Below, piece after piece: positions 9,603 through 20,649 of a stretch of DNA of 64,000 bases. The translations under genes and the position numbers were made by a program. Source of the stretch: Eledone cirrhosa (Eukaryota > Mollusca > Cephalopoda > Octopoda > Eledonidae); contig OZ024744.1 of the NCBI GenBank assembly GCA_964016885.1, positions 115,299,302 to 115,363,301 of the forward strand, read 5' to 3'. The notes under the pieces were generated by a model, which ran no database searches, was not told the origin of the DNA, and saw only the letters and a program-made list of their open reading frames with translations. Position 1 is the stretch's first letter, and each line of letters begins with the position of its first letter.

Positions 9603-12600
9603 TTGTATGTTGTATATATTTGTAAGTACTGTGGTACGCTATATAATATATACACAGTACCTAGTAGTGCTATCTTCTGTATGTTGTATATATTTGTAAG
9701 TCCTGTGCTACTCTATATAATATATATACAGTACCTGATAGTGGTATCTTTTGTATGTTGTATATATTTGTAAGTCCTGAGGTACTCTATATAATATATA
9801 CATACAGTACCTAGTAGTGCTATCTTTTGTATGTTGTATATATTTGTAAGTCCTGAGGTACTCTATATAATATATATATACAGTACCTAGTAGTGCTATC
9901 TTTTGTATGTTGTATATATTTGTAAGTCCTGTGGTACTCTATATAATATACATACAGTACCTAGTAGTGCTATCATATGTATGTTTTATATATTTGTAAG
10001 TCCTGTGGTACTCTATATAATATATATACAGTACCTAGTAGTGCTATCTTTTGTATGTTGTATATATTTGTAAGTCCTGTGGTACTCTATATAATATATA
10101 TACAGTACCTAGTAGTGCTATCTTTTGTATGTTGTATATATTTGTAAGTCCTGTGGTACTCTATATAATATATATACAGTACCTAGTAGTGCTATCTTTT
10201 GTATGTTGTATATATTTGTAAGTCCTGTGGTACTCTATATAATATATATACAGTACCTAGTAGTGCTATCTTTTGTATGTTGTATATATTTGTAAGTCCT
10301 GTGGTACTCTATATAATATATATACAGTACCTAATAGTGCTATCTTTTGTATGTTGTATATATTTGTAAGTCCTGTGGTACTCTATATAATATATATACA
10401 GTACCTAGTAGTGCTATCTTTTGTGTGCTGTATATATTTGTAAGTCCTGTGGTACTCTATATAATATATATACAGTACCTAGTAGTGCTATTTTTTGTGT
10501 GCTGTATGTATTTGTAAGTCCTGTGGTACTCTATATAATATATATACAGTACCTAGTAGTGCTATCTTCTGTATGTTGTATATATTTGTAAGTACTGTGG
10601 TATGCTATATAATATATACACAGTACCTAGTAGTGCTATCTTCTGTATGTTGTATATATTTGTAAGTACCGTGGTACGCTATATAATATATACACAGTAC
10701 CTAGTAGTGCTATCTTCTGTATGTTGTATATATTTGTAAGTCCTGTGGTACTCTATATAATATATATACAGTACCTAGTAGTGCTATCTTTTGTATGTTG
10801 TATATATTTGTAAGTCCTGTGGTACTCTATATAATATATATACAGTACCTAGTAGTGATATCTTTTGTATGCTGTATATATTTGTAAGTCCTGTGGTACT
10901 CTATATAATATATACACAGTACCTAGTAGTGCTATCTTTTGTATGTTGTATATATTTGTAAGTCCTGTGGTACTCTATATAATATATATATACAGTACCT
11001 AGTAGTGCTATCTTTTGTATGCTGTATATATGTGTAAGTCCTGTGGTACTCTATAATATATATACAGTATATATTTGTAAGTCCTGTGGTACTCTATATA
11101 ATATATATACAGTGCCTAGTAGTGCTATCTTTTGTATGCTGTATATATGTGTAAGTCCTGTGGTACTCTATAAAATATATATACAGTACCTAGTAGTGCT
11201 ATCTTTTGTATGTTGTATATATTTGTAAGTCCTGTGATACCCTATATAATATATATACAGTACCTAGAAGTGGTATCTACTGTATGCTGTATATATTTGT
11301 AAGTCCTGTGCTACTCTATATAATATATATACAGTACCTAGTAGTGCTATCTTTTGTGTGCTGTATATATTTGTAATTCCTGGGGTACTCTATATAATAT
11401 ATATACAGTACCTAGTAGTGCTATCTTTTGTGTGCTGTATATATTTGTAAGTCCTGTGGTACTCTATATAATATATACACAGTGCCTAGTAGTGCTATCT
11501 TCTGTATGTTGTATATATTTGTAAGTACTGTGGTACGCTATATAATATATATATACAGTACCTAGTCATGCTATCTTTTGTATGTTGTATAAATTTGTAA
11601 GTCCTGTGGTACTCTATATAATATATATACAGTACCTAGTAGTGCTATCTTTTGTATGTTGTATATATTTGTAAGACCTGTGGTACTCTATATAATATAT
11701 ATACAGTACCCAGTAGTGCTATCTTTTGTATGCTGTATATATTTGTAAGTCCTGTGGTACTCTATAATATATATACAGTATATATTTGTAAGTCCTGTGG
11801 TACTCTATATAATATATATACAGTGCCTAGTAGTGCTATCTTTTGTATGCTGTATATATGTGTAAGTCCTGTGGTACTCTATATAATATATATACAGTAC
11901 CTAGTAGTGCTATCTTCTGTATGTTGTATATATTTGTAAGTCCTGTGGTACTCTATATAATATATATACAGTACCTAGTAGTGCTATCTTTTGTATGTTG
12001 TATATATTTGTAAGTACTGGGGTGCTCTATATAATATATATACAGTACCTAGTAGTGGTATCTTTTGTATGTTGTATATATTTGCAAGTCCTGTGGTACT
12101 CTGTATAATATATATACAGTACCTAGTAGTGCTATCTTTTGTATGCTGTATATATTTGTAAGTCCTGTGGTACTCTATATAATATATATACAGTACCTAG
12201 TAGTGCTATCTTTTGTATGTTGTATATATTTGTAAGTACTGTGGTACTCTATATAATATATATACAGTACCTAGTAGTGCTATCTTTTGTATGTTGTATA
12301 TATTTGTAAGTACTGGGGTGCTCTATATAATATATATACAGTACCTAGTAGTGCTATCTTTTGTATGTTGTATATATTTGCAAGTCCTGTGGTACTCTGT
12401 ATAATATATATACAGTACCTAGTAGTGCTATCTTTTGTATGTTGTATATATTTGTAAGTACTGTGGTACTCTGTATAATATATATACAGTACCTAGTAGT
12501 GGTATCTTTTGTATGTTGTATATATTTGTAAGTCCTGTGGTACTCTGTATAATATATATACAGTACCTAGTAGTGGTATCTTTTGTATGTTGTATATATT

Positions 12601-12835
12601 TGTAAGTCCTGTGGTACGCTATATAATATATACACAGTGCCTAGTAGTGCTATCTTTTGTATGTTGTATATATTTGTAAGTCCTGTGGTACTCTATATAA
12701 TATATATACAGAACCTAGTAGTGCTATCTTTTGTATGTTGTATATATTTGTAAGTCCTGTGGTACTCTATATAATATATATACAGAACCTAGTAGTGCTA
12801 TCTTTTGTATGCTGTATATATTTGTAAGTCCTGGG
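9590..12835. repeat. 74-bp minisatellite array (about 43 units)
   Basis: The unit contains cctagtagtgctatcttttg, tgttgtatatatttgtaagt and a tail ctatataatatatatac. Start points at 9661, 9735, 9811, 9887, 9961, 10035 and 10109 give a period of 74, with some 76-bp units from an extra ta. Shortened units occur near 11030-11090 and 11740-11800. On the minus strand part of each unit reads IQKIALLGT, the codons at which the flanking LINE frame is broken. Short plus-strand frames inside are repeat artefacts. Confidence 0.95.
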
Positions 12836-12905
12836 GTTTGGCTATTTATTTGTGTGTGAGTTTTCATCATTCCGAGAGCACTTATTATTATAGGTATTGT
12901 TATTA
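12830..12905 (-). pseudogene. C-terminal end of a LINE protein, upstream half (split by the 74-bp array)
   Basis: The minus-strand frame reads LITIPIIISALGMMKTHTQ, continuing to TPGLTNIYSIQKIALLG, which runs into the first repeat unit. In related LINE tails an IPVVIGALG block precedes the IQKTALLGTARILRKVL block by about 25 residues, and the two separated halves here restore that spacing. No stop lies within this half. Confidence 0.7.
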
Positions 12906-15400
12906 ACGCAGAACATGAAGGCTGTGTTTAAGCCATTCTATGGGCCCAAGTGGCGGAGCTGCATCGTGGCAACAAAGTCACAATCTGTTAATTGGAGGAC
13001 CATGAAGAGTGCATGCTACTCGATCCCGGGCAAACATGTGCGGCTTTTCAGCAACTCTTTACTCAGCTGTTCGAGGGAAGCGGTGGGTCGGATGGCAGGA
13101 TGGACTTTAGTGCCTACCTCGACGGACTACCGCGGCACCCAGCCACTGAGGCAGAGTGTTGCGAAATGCCAATAACAGCTGCTGAAGTACGGGAGGTAAT
13201 AACTGGCTGGCTGCACAATAGGTGAATCGCCTGGTTCGATGGCCTGCCCTATCAGCTTTACGTAAACATGCTTGACCTGTTCGGAGACCTCTTGGCGGAC
13301 ATCTACTGCAACTGGCAGCAAACCGGAGAATTCCCAGCTCTGTGAGCCGAGGAGCGGTGGCGCTGCTGAGAAAGGATCCGAACAAGGGGGATAACATAGA
13401 TAATTTCAGGCCCATAACTCTGCTAAACAGAGAGTTCAAGATTTTAGCCAAGGTGCTAGCAAAGAGGTTGGCGCTTGTCGTTGGTGGTCTGGTGGGAGAG
13501 GTGCAGACATGCGCCATTCCCGACAGATCCATCCATGACAACCTCCACCTCATGCGATACATCGTCAAGATGGTCGACCATCGTTATGTGGCGGCAGTCC
13601 TGAGGGCGGCTGGCTTTGGGCCCGTCTTCAGAGGCTAGATTGCTGCCATGCAGAGCGACATCTGCTCTGTAGTGAGAGTGAACGGTCACCTTTCGGAACC
13701 GTTCAACATCATGTGCTCGGTCCGCCAGAGATGTCCTCTCTCGTCCCTCTTGTATGTATTGACTCTCGAGCCATTACTGCACAAACTGGAGACGTTGAGG
13801 GGCGTCCTGCTTGAACTAGGATGCGGAAGAATCGTGTCAGCATATGCAGACGACGTCACCGTAGTGGTGTCTAACGCCAAACACATCGAGGCAATCGGCA
13901 CCACACTAAGAGAATGGTGACAGGAAGAGTCAGTGGGCCTGCAGCTCGGCACCTGGAGAGGCATGTCCATGCTGTCCAACAGCGTGTCGAGTGCTGGAGA
14001 GATGGACCGGTGAAATTGCTAGGGGTCTCGTTTGGTCCGGACCTTCAGACAGACAAAAACTGGGACGAGGTGACGAGCAGGGTGGCCTCTCTCACCCAGA
14101 AATGGGCAGAGAGGAAGCTATCCCTAAAAGGTCAAGCGGAGGTGGCGAATGCATACATAGCGTCCGTCATCTACTACTGCCTGACTTTTGTGCCTTGTCC
14201 TAAGCCTCGCCTGACAGCATTGGAGCATTTGCTCTTTTACTTTTTGTGGAAGGGACGCGCTCCGATGGTCAGGCAGTCCATCTGCTGTCAATACCCGCTA
14301 CGCGGAGGGCTGGACATATCATGGCTGATGATGTGCAAACATGTGCTCAGGCTACAGCATCTCCACCTTCCTCGACGGTGATCAGGTGTGGTTGTCATTT
14401 GCTAGACGTGTGTTTCCCCAGCTCGTCGCCTTGACGGAACTGCAGTCCTGGAAGCGCTTGGAGACTGGAATGTCTTCAGGCGCTCACAGCCTTCGACCAA
14501 TCGGACAATGCAATCAGTGGCAACTCCACCTCGGCATTCTATAGAGGGTTAGTGGAGGGAGAGAGCAACAATGTCCTTGGGGAGATTCTGGGCATCGACA
14601 AAAATCAACTAGCCAATCTCTTTGAGAGAACTTTCAGGTCAGGGTCCATGGACAACTTCCAGAAATCCATGGCCTGGCAGTGCTACCGAGGAGCTTTGCC
14701 AGTTCGGGATAATCTCTACAGGCATGGAAGTGCCGTCAGCTGGGCTTGTCCGAGATGTGCGTAGGGTGACAAAACCGTCCTGCATGCACTCGTCCAATGT
14801 CCGAGCATTGCTGACTTGTGGGTTTATGTCGAACATCTGCTGTCGCATGTAGGATGGATCCGCCTATCAGCTGAGTCCATCGTGAGGATTGTCCCGCCAC
14901 CTTCCTTTAGCCTGGAAGGGCAGGCAGTTTTTATCTGTCTGGTGGCCATGGCGAAAGAGATAGTATGGTGGACATGTTTAAAAGGGCTGAAGACAAGCAC
15001 TTACCTCTTTGGTGATGCCCTGATTAACTTTTTCAAATTTTATTTGAAAAGGAAAATCAGGGTACAGAGGGAAGTGCTCTCTTCCCAGCAATTTGTTGAA
15101 AGATGAGTGAGAGAGGCAAGAATGGCCAGAGTGAATGGACCTACTCTGAGTATGTGCCTGTTATATTGTAGGTGGAAGACTGGAAGAGGGCGTTTACCCT
15201 GGCGGTCAGGGTAACCGTGGCTTTTTTTTTTAGGTCTTTCTCCAGGAGTGACCCTCGGAGGTCTCCCCCTATTGTTACATCACTTTTTATTTTGTTTTTT
15301 ACACACAGAAATGCCCATTTGTACCATCCTGTATTGTCCTGTGCTGTCCTTAATGTTATACTTTATGTCAACCCTTGTGGTTAATAATGAACGCGTTATT
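12905..15400 (+). mobile_element. Tx1/L1-type LINE, 5'-truncated and decayed
   Basis: The reverse transcriptase and C-terminal region are spread over several frames. Blocks in order: CAAFQQLFTQLFEG (about 13035), DGLPYQLYVNMLDLFGDLL (13238), GAVALLRKDPNKGDN (13350), NFRPITLLNREFKILAK (13402), SIHDNLHLMRYIV (13530), SAYADDVTVVV (13837; YADD intact at 13843-13854), LLGVSFGPDLQ (14017), WAERKLSLKGQAEVANAY (14104) and FLWKGR (14241). Stops lie at 13223, 13360 and 13636. RT motif A is missing: the frame jumps from MRYIVKM straight to VDHRY, losing about 22 residues that include the catalytic Asp (compare NLDQSKAFD in the copy at 61 kb). The 3' UTR ends near cccttgtggttaataatgaa (15369-15388). Dead copy. 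Tx1/L1-clade placement rests on the RT and C-terminal style and is tentative. Confidence 0.85.
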
Positions 15401-15416
15401 ATTATTATTATTATTA

Positions 15417-15618
15417 TAAAGGGCGGTGGATTGGCAGTATCGGTAGAGGGTTTGACACCATGCTTTGCAGCAAAGAGTTACGGCCCTTTATGATCTAAGG
15501 TCAAATCCCACTGAGGTTAACTTTGCCTTTCATCCTTACGGGGTCGATAAAATAAAGTACCAGTAATACATTGGGTAATTGCTGGCCTTGTGCCTAACGT
15601 AGAAACAATTATTATTGT
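15417..15618 (+). mobile_element. tRNA-derived SINE, full length
   Basis: The best-preserved copy: gggcggtggattggcagtat at the start, a Pol III B-box-like ggtcaaatccca, the body gataaaataaagtaccagta, gctggccttgtgccta and the end gtagaaacaattattattg. It follows a tta microsatellite at the end of the Tx1-type LINE. Confidence 0.92.
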
Positions 15619-15634
15619 TGTTCTTTTTGTAAAT

Positions 15635-16045
15635 TTCAAACACTTAGATGTTAAATTAGGGAGCAGTCAACAAGTTGACAAAGGTTCTTTACTGCATCCT
15701 CACCTGTGTCTTACATAGACATGACTTTCCATAAATTCCTTGCTCTACCAAGAAGTGCTGTCTTCTGTATGACTTGTAACCTTGCATCAATTCCGATTCT
15801 ATTTATAGTCCTAAAAACTGTCCAATATTCAACCCAGCGCTGCAATCACCCCTGGAATCACTAAAACCTTCTTCATCTCCAACAACTTTTAAACCTCCCC
15901 CTTCAGTGGCTCAATAATTTGGGTCTCTTTTTTCTTCTTGTTCACAATTAAATTGTCTGGCCTTCTTGCCTCAATCATTTTATCTCGTTGAATGGTGAAG
16001 TCACACAAAAGCTTAAATTTGTCATTCTCTTCCACCCATTCTAAT
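15635..16045 (-). pseudogene. C-terminal region of a LINE protein (restriction-like endonuclease style tail), decayed
   Basis: The minus strand keeps several blocks in order: WVEENDKFKLLCDFTIQRDK, IEARRPDNLIVNKKKKE, VLVIPGVIAALG, then IGIDARLQVIQKTALLG and RARNLWKVMSM, and GEDAVKNLCQLVDC. The order (RRPD, IPxVIxALG, QKTALLGxARxLxKV) is the tail found in a large group of invertebrate LINE proteins. The RRPD block resembles the PD-x(12-14)-D motif of restriction-like endonucleases, with the last D seemingly replaced by E. Stops and shifts make it inactive. It belongs to the same family as the halves at 9480-9602 and 12830-12905. Confidence 0.65.
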
Positions 16046-16200
16046 ACCATTTACTGTCCCGGTGCAACTGCTACATATAAAGCCTACATTCTTAGTTAAG
16101 CTTCCTGAGATCCCACTACATCTATTGTGTACCTATAGTTTGCATTTAGGGCAGAGGATGGAATTTCTAACTACACCTTTCCTACATACTGAGCAAGACC
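16046..16200 (-). mobile_element. Inverted 5' segment of an RTE insertion
   Basis: The minus strand reads a Cys-rich stretch like CSVCRKGV and CPKCKLW in the right-hand RTE copy (60430-60270). About 90 bp of it (16049-16138) is repeated in inverted orientation at 16204-16295, at the start of the plus-strand part of the same element. This is the pattern expected of 5' inversion by twin priming. Confidence 0.7.
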
Positions 16201-16202
16201 AT

Positions 16203-17265
16203 GGGTACACAAGAGATGTAGTGGTATCTCAGGAAGTTTAGCTAAGAACATAGGTTTTACATGTAGCTGTTGCACTGGAGCAGTAAGCAGCAAATGGCCA
16301 CAGAAAGCAAGCACTATCAAACTCTGAGAGGGCTCTGTAGAAACAGTAGACAGCTTTTGCTAACTAGGTGACCAAATTAGCAGTAGAGGTGGGTGTTCGG
16401 AAAGTACAGTCACAAGGGTAAGAACGGGATGGAAGAAGTTCAGGGAGCTACTACCTCTGTTAGCTACAAAAGGCTTTTCCCTCAAAATAAAAGGCAGATT
16501 GTATGATGCGTGCATACGAACAGCAATGTTACATGGTAATGAGACCTGGGCGTGTGTAGAAGATTTGCGTAGATTAGAAAGAAATGAAGCCTGCATGCTC
16601 CGATGGATGTGTAATAGTAATATACGCGAACGGCAAAGCATAAATGAACTGAAAGAGAAACTAGGCATAAGAGGAATCAGATGCAGTGTGCAGGAGAGGA
16701 AATTGCATTGGTATGGTCATGTGATGCATATGAAGTATGACAGCTGCATAAAAAGGTGCAAGGAACTCAAAGTTCATGAAAGCTATGAAAGAGGAGGACC
16801 TAGGAAAGCTTAGGATGAGGTTGATAAAAGCTGACCTTGCACAATTGCACCTCTCAAAGGTGATGACACTGGATAGAGATCTTTGTCATTGCGCAGTAAT
16901 ACAGAAAACCTAACTTCTCTTGTACATGGGTTGAAGCATACATCTTGTATGCACCACCTCCACCTCTCATATCAGAACACCACACCCATGACCTAACACC
17001 TCAACCATCACCTATGTCCCTAGATCTACCTCCCCAATCCCCCCACACACCCCATCCAAGTCCCTAGCCCACACTGTAAAGTGGTTATGTAGGTGTCATG
17101 ACAAAAAGCACCTAGTACTCACTGTCAATGTGGCTGGTGTTAGGAAAGGCATCCAGCTGTAGAAACCAAGCCCAAAACAGTTCTGTATGAGTAAGACATG
17201 GTCACCTGACCAGACTTGTCTAACCAGTGCTAGTATGGAAAATGGACATTAAACAGTGATGATAT
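16203..17265 (+). mobile_element. RTE element, 3' coding end and 3' UTR (5'-truncated)
   Basis: After a TAA near 16362 a frame stays open to 16812. It reads LGDQISSRGGCSESTVTRVR, ATKGFSLKIKGRLYDACIRT, AMLHGNETW, RNEACMLRWMCNSN, KLGIRGIRCSVQER and LHWYGHVMHM, the typical C-terminal region of RTE proteins (cf. RLRWYGHVMHM at about 59800). The 3' UTR continues with ctgtaaagtggttatgtagg and ends near ggaaaatggacattaaacag at 17240-17260, before a TA microsatellite. Parts of the same 3' UTR recur on the minus strand near 17930, 19371, 19893 and 59195. Confidence 0.8.
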
Positions 17266-17284
17266 ATATATATATATATCTTTT

Positions 17285-17599
17285 ACCTTGTGTCATGAGA
17301 TTGACGTTAACTTATGTTCCCATCCCTTTCTGTTTTCATTTATCTGACCGGTAGTAGCATACTATAAACTTTAGCCACGTCACTCCAGGGCGACCGGCTG
17401 AGAGTGAAGGAACAGAATAGCGGTCACCCTCGGGTACTCGATTTTCAGCCCCATGGATTTTATCTATTACATTCACGTATTATATTTCGAATACCTGATG
17501 ATGTCACCGGATTCATACGGAACCCGGTCATTGAAATGATCATAGTATAATAAACCTTTCAAGGATTTACACAAATCCAGCCTCCTGTCATTTCATTAT

Positions 17600-17638
<39 letters not shown>
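17285..17638. other. Unassigned interval ending in a TA microsatellite
   Basis: No coding frame. The sequence includes gatgatgtcaccggattcat and gtataataaacctttcaagg, which look like the non-coding end of a mobile element I cannot name. A (TA)n tract fills about 17605-17638. Confidence 0.35.
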
Positions 17639-17639
<1 letters not shown>

Positions 17640-17641
<2 letters not shown>

Positions 17642-17925
17642 GATGCAGCATAAATACTGTTACAAAATAAATGCTTATAACTCCTTAAATATTTATTGTT
17701 TCTAGCTAAAATTGTGGCACAAAGTAATTGATAAAATGTTGATTAACCCCATAAAATCTTATTCTATATGCTTTCCTATTGCTCTCACAACACCTTGAAT
17801 CTCTTAGGAAAAGCCTGTATGGTGACGCACATAGTTTCAATTCAAATATTGTTCCGTACTTTCACCAATTTTGCCTTCAGAGACTCAATATTGTGATGCA
17901 GAGTAGAGCAGGTTTCATTCTCAAA
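17640..17925 (-). pseudogene. Possible decayed DNA-transposase C-terminal fragment
   Basis: The minus strand shows scattered phrases (CVTIQAFPKRF, then CCESNRKAY and related frames) that vaguely recall the C-terminal ends of mariner-like transposases. The frame is broken several times and the similarity is weak. An unrelated repeat is equally possible. Confidence 0.2.
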
Positions 17926-17929
17926 AATT

Positions 17930-18085
17930 GACTATAAGGAATAGTCAAGATTTTGACTTGGTTTCTACAGCTGAATGCCCTTCCTAACACCAATCTCATT
18001 TACAGTGAGTACTGGGTGCTTTTTGTCATGACACCTAAATGACCACTTTACAGTGGGAGGGGGTGTGGGGCATACTGTCTATATG
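17930..18085 (-). mobile_element. RTE 3' UTR fragment
   Basis: Minus-strand match to 17071-17180: both contain the phrases cactgtaaagtggt, gtcatgacaaaaagcac and ctggtgttaggaaggc-like text. It adjoins the 3' end of the TPR pseudogene. Confidence 0.65.
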
Positions 18086-18146
18086 CTTCAGCTTGTACCC
18101 ATGGGAAGTTGGGTCTTCTGTATTACTGTGTAATAAAACTTGGACA

Positions 18147-19360
18147 CTATCTCCCAGCTCCTTTCTCTCTTGTCTTAACTTCATCCAAATATTGTTCAAA
18201 GCCAGATTCCTGCAGTGGGTAACGATATTCTTCATACAAATCAGACTCAACCAGTTGCTTTCTAAATTCCTTCACAGTCGAAGTCCTGTCTTCCCTGTTC
18301 TGGTATTTTATCTCCTTGCAGAAATTGTATCCATCCATATTCAAATGAGACACCCCCAAGTCGTTCAAAAGAGCCTTGTGATGAATCTCAGCCGAGGTTT
18401 TATGGTCATATTTGCTTTGAAGCATGCAATCAACATCCAGTTTTACAACAATTTCATTAAATTTCTTCATTGCCATTTCTTTCCCTCCATTAAACAGATC
18501 GCAGTGTGCCAGCCACATGTAAATATTCACATATATATAATGTTTTGACTTTGTCTCCTTCATTATATCAGCTGCAGTTTCCAGACATTCCATACCATTT
18601 TTCAGATGTCTCATCCTGATGTAGATCTTTGCTTTAGCCAAGAATATCCTAGCAAAATTGATATGTCTGCAGCAAAATTCCCTTCAGACATCATTGATGA
18701 TCATTGTATAAATCAGACTCTATGTCAGCAATATAACACATGAGCACGCTCCAACAATGCCTTTTCAGTTCCTCCAGAGACAATTTGTAACATGTTAATG
18801 CTTCTTCTAGGTTCCCTAGCAGAAATTCTGTCCAAGCCAATGTACTTACAACAATGCCATATGTCGGATGGTCTGAATATTTGGGATCGTCATACAATTC
18901 TTTGGCAATTTCATGACCTCTGGCAGTTTCACCCAAACATAAGGAGTTGTATGAAGCGAAGTTCAAGACGTAATACAAATTAAACCTCACAACTTCATTG
19001 TCTTTATCAACTATCGTTAGTTTACATGCCTCTTTGTAACACCTGTCAGTTTTCTTGTCTTCAACTTGCCAATACGAGCAGAGGGCTAAAGCATTATATG
19101 TATTGAGACATTTGGGTTTCATATTCAACTCCTATCTAGAGCCTTCTCACAATGTTGCGCACCTTCGGCCAGATTACTGTTAGCTGAGCTTTTTATCATA
19201 GTTTGACCCATTCACAACTGCAATAATGCCTTTTGATCCTTTCTTCCAAAGTAGCAAGAATTATCATAACATATTTGCTAAGTCTCAGAAGCTTCTCCTG
19301 GGAAGAGAGTGATAGATTGATATGCCATATCAGCAATTTGATAATGTCTTTAATATATAT
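18147..19360 (-). pseudogene. Tetratricopeptide-repeat protein pseudogene (intronless, broken)
   Basis: The minus strand encodes TPR-like helical repeats over about 400 codons, for example AEGAQHCEKALDRS, CLNTYNALALCSYWQ, NLEEALTCYKLSLEELKRH, HINFARIFLAKAKIYIRMRH and NGMECLETAADIMKE. TPR units are protein-binding helix pairs. The frame is disabled at four places: in-frame TAG and TGA near 19290 and 19220, a frameshift after LDRS near 19135 (resuming at MKPKCL), and a shift with stops at about 18690-18670 (NDHQ, then REFCCRH). No introns are seen across 1.2 kb, so a processed retrocopy is plausible, though no poly-A tract was recognised. RTE 3' UTR fragments flank both sides. The parent family could not be named. 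It lies on the same strand as, and inside the presumed 3' intron of, the synergin-like gene. Confidence 0.7.
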
Positions 19361-19370
19361 ATATATATGT

Positions 19371-19490
19371 CATCATTATCACTACCATTTAACGTCCATT
19401 TTCCCACCGTTTAACGTCTATTGGAATGGATTAGACAAGTTATCCTGTTGTGGGCAATGCTAGGTTTAGGTCAGGTGACCATGTTATGCT
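19371..19490 (-). mobile_element. RTE 3' UTR end fragment
   Basis: The plus strand reads catcattatcactaccattt, then aacgtccattttccc and gtcaggtgaccatgtt. Its reverse complement matches the 3' end of the RTE copy near 17200-17262. A TA tract precedes it. Confidence 0.65.
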
Positions 19491-19499
19491 CATACAGAT

Positions 19500-19892
19500 A
19501 TATATATTTATAGTAAGGGGTTAACCGAAAAAGGATGTGTGGGCCACATAGTGGTCTGTCAGTTGTGAAGTAGATAAAAGAAAGCACTCAATGGCCTGTA
19601 TATATTAATAAAAAATCCGAGGCTATATTAATTTGGTTTTGTTTTATCAAAATCCGTAATGTATCAGTTCTGGCAGCCAGAACTTCTCAGATGGTAAACC
19701 TATAAAGCAATGAAATAATAAACCTTTAAGTTTGTTTGGAAAAGGTTTACTTTTATTGATACAGGGACCGACCGGGCATATGATGTTATTTCTTCCACGG
19801 TTGACCCCTGACAGTTCTCAGCAAAATGTACATTACAGATTTTAATAAACCAAAACCAAATGAATATGGCCTCAAAGTTTTATTGATATATA
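19500..19892. other. Unassigned repeat-like interval
   Basis: No coding frame. It holds phrases such as gaaataataaacctttaag and aggggttaaccgaaaaagg, similar in style to 17285-17595 (aataaacctttcaagg), and may be the end of an unnamed mobile element. Confidence 0.3.
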
Positions 19893-20062
19893 TATATCAT
19901 CATCATCATCATCATCATCACTGTTTTACATCCAATTTTCCATGCTAGCATGGGTTAGATGAGTTTCCTGTTGTGGACAATGCCAGGTCAGGTGACCATG
20001 TCTTGCTTATAACAGAACTATTTTTGGCTTGATTATTACAGCTGGGTGTCCTTCCTAACACC
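19893..20062 (-). mobile_element. RTE 3' UTR end fragment with (TCA)n tail
   Basis: A (tca)n tract, then ctgttttacatccaattttc and gtcaggtgaccatgtcttgc. This is the reverse complement of the RTE 3' end (compare 59203-59300, which has the same tcatcatcatttaac start). The microsatellite is the 3' tail of the element. Confidence 0.7.
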
Positions 20063-20155
20063 ATATATATATATATAGAGGGGAGGGGGGTATTTATTAA
20101 ATAAGCACAACTGATAATTTTATTTGGAAATCAATCATTGAAACCAATAACTTAC

Positions 20156-20213
20156 TTGCAATTTATCTGGTTGACATCTGTAACAGGTGACATATTGAAT
20201 TGCTCCAAAGATT
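20156..20213 (-). CDS. Putative internal exon, phase-compatible with the synergin-like gene
   Basis: A 58-nt minus-strand segment is bounded by a strong acceptor (ttcttcttcttttag) and a consensus donor (CAA followed by gtaagt). The previous exon (54315-54169) ends with one base of a codon; this segment supplies the other two (G+AA) and then reads SLEQFNMSPVTDVNQINC with no stop, ending with two spare bases. In one alternative frame there is a stop; in the other it is open. I do not recognise the peptide, and 58 nt is too short for a family call. If it is the next exon, the intron before it is 33,955 bp and consists almost wholly of repeats. Confidence 0.5.
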
Positions 20214-20639
20214 CTAAAAGAAGAAGAATAGTTTATTTTTTCTTTAGTATTATCAAATAGCAACATAACTACATAACTTATTATGTAAACATTATAAAGA
20301 GAGTTTGGTATTTTTTCTGGAACTAAGAGGAGGATGCATAGTTTGTAATTATCAGGTCCTGGGGTTCACAGCATCTTGTGGCATCTTGGGTGTCATTTAC
20401 TGTAGACACAGGTCAACACAAGCCTTGTCAGTGAAATTGGGTAGATGGAAACAGCATGGAAGCCCATGAGATGGATTGTATTTGTAATTCAAAGGTCCAA
20501 TGTTGTCACATACTGTGTCACACTGAATCTCCCTGAGAACTATGGGTACATAAGTATGTGGAATACTCAGTCACTTACTCTATAATTGTTTCTACTTTAC
20601 TCTATAATGATAAATAAAGAGTACCTCTAATGCAAAGGT
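20214..20639. other. Intronic sequence, no gene seen
   Basis: Ordinary AT-rich sequence upstream (minus-strand sense) of the putative exon. It has no open frame of note, no repeat I recognise and no splice-site pair. Confidence 0.4.
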
Positions 20640-20649
20640 TCAGCCATGT

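Noticed and set aside
11019..12404. Short Tyr/Ile-rich plus-strand frames in the 74-bp array
   Set aside because: Repeat artefacts. The meaningful reading is the LINE-derived codons on the opposite strand.
13107..13979. Minus-strand frames opposite the Tx1-type LINE
   Set aside because: Antisense shadows; the plus strand holds the recognisable RT motifs.
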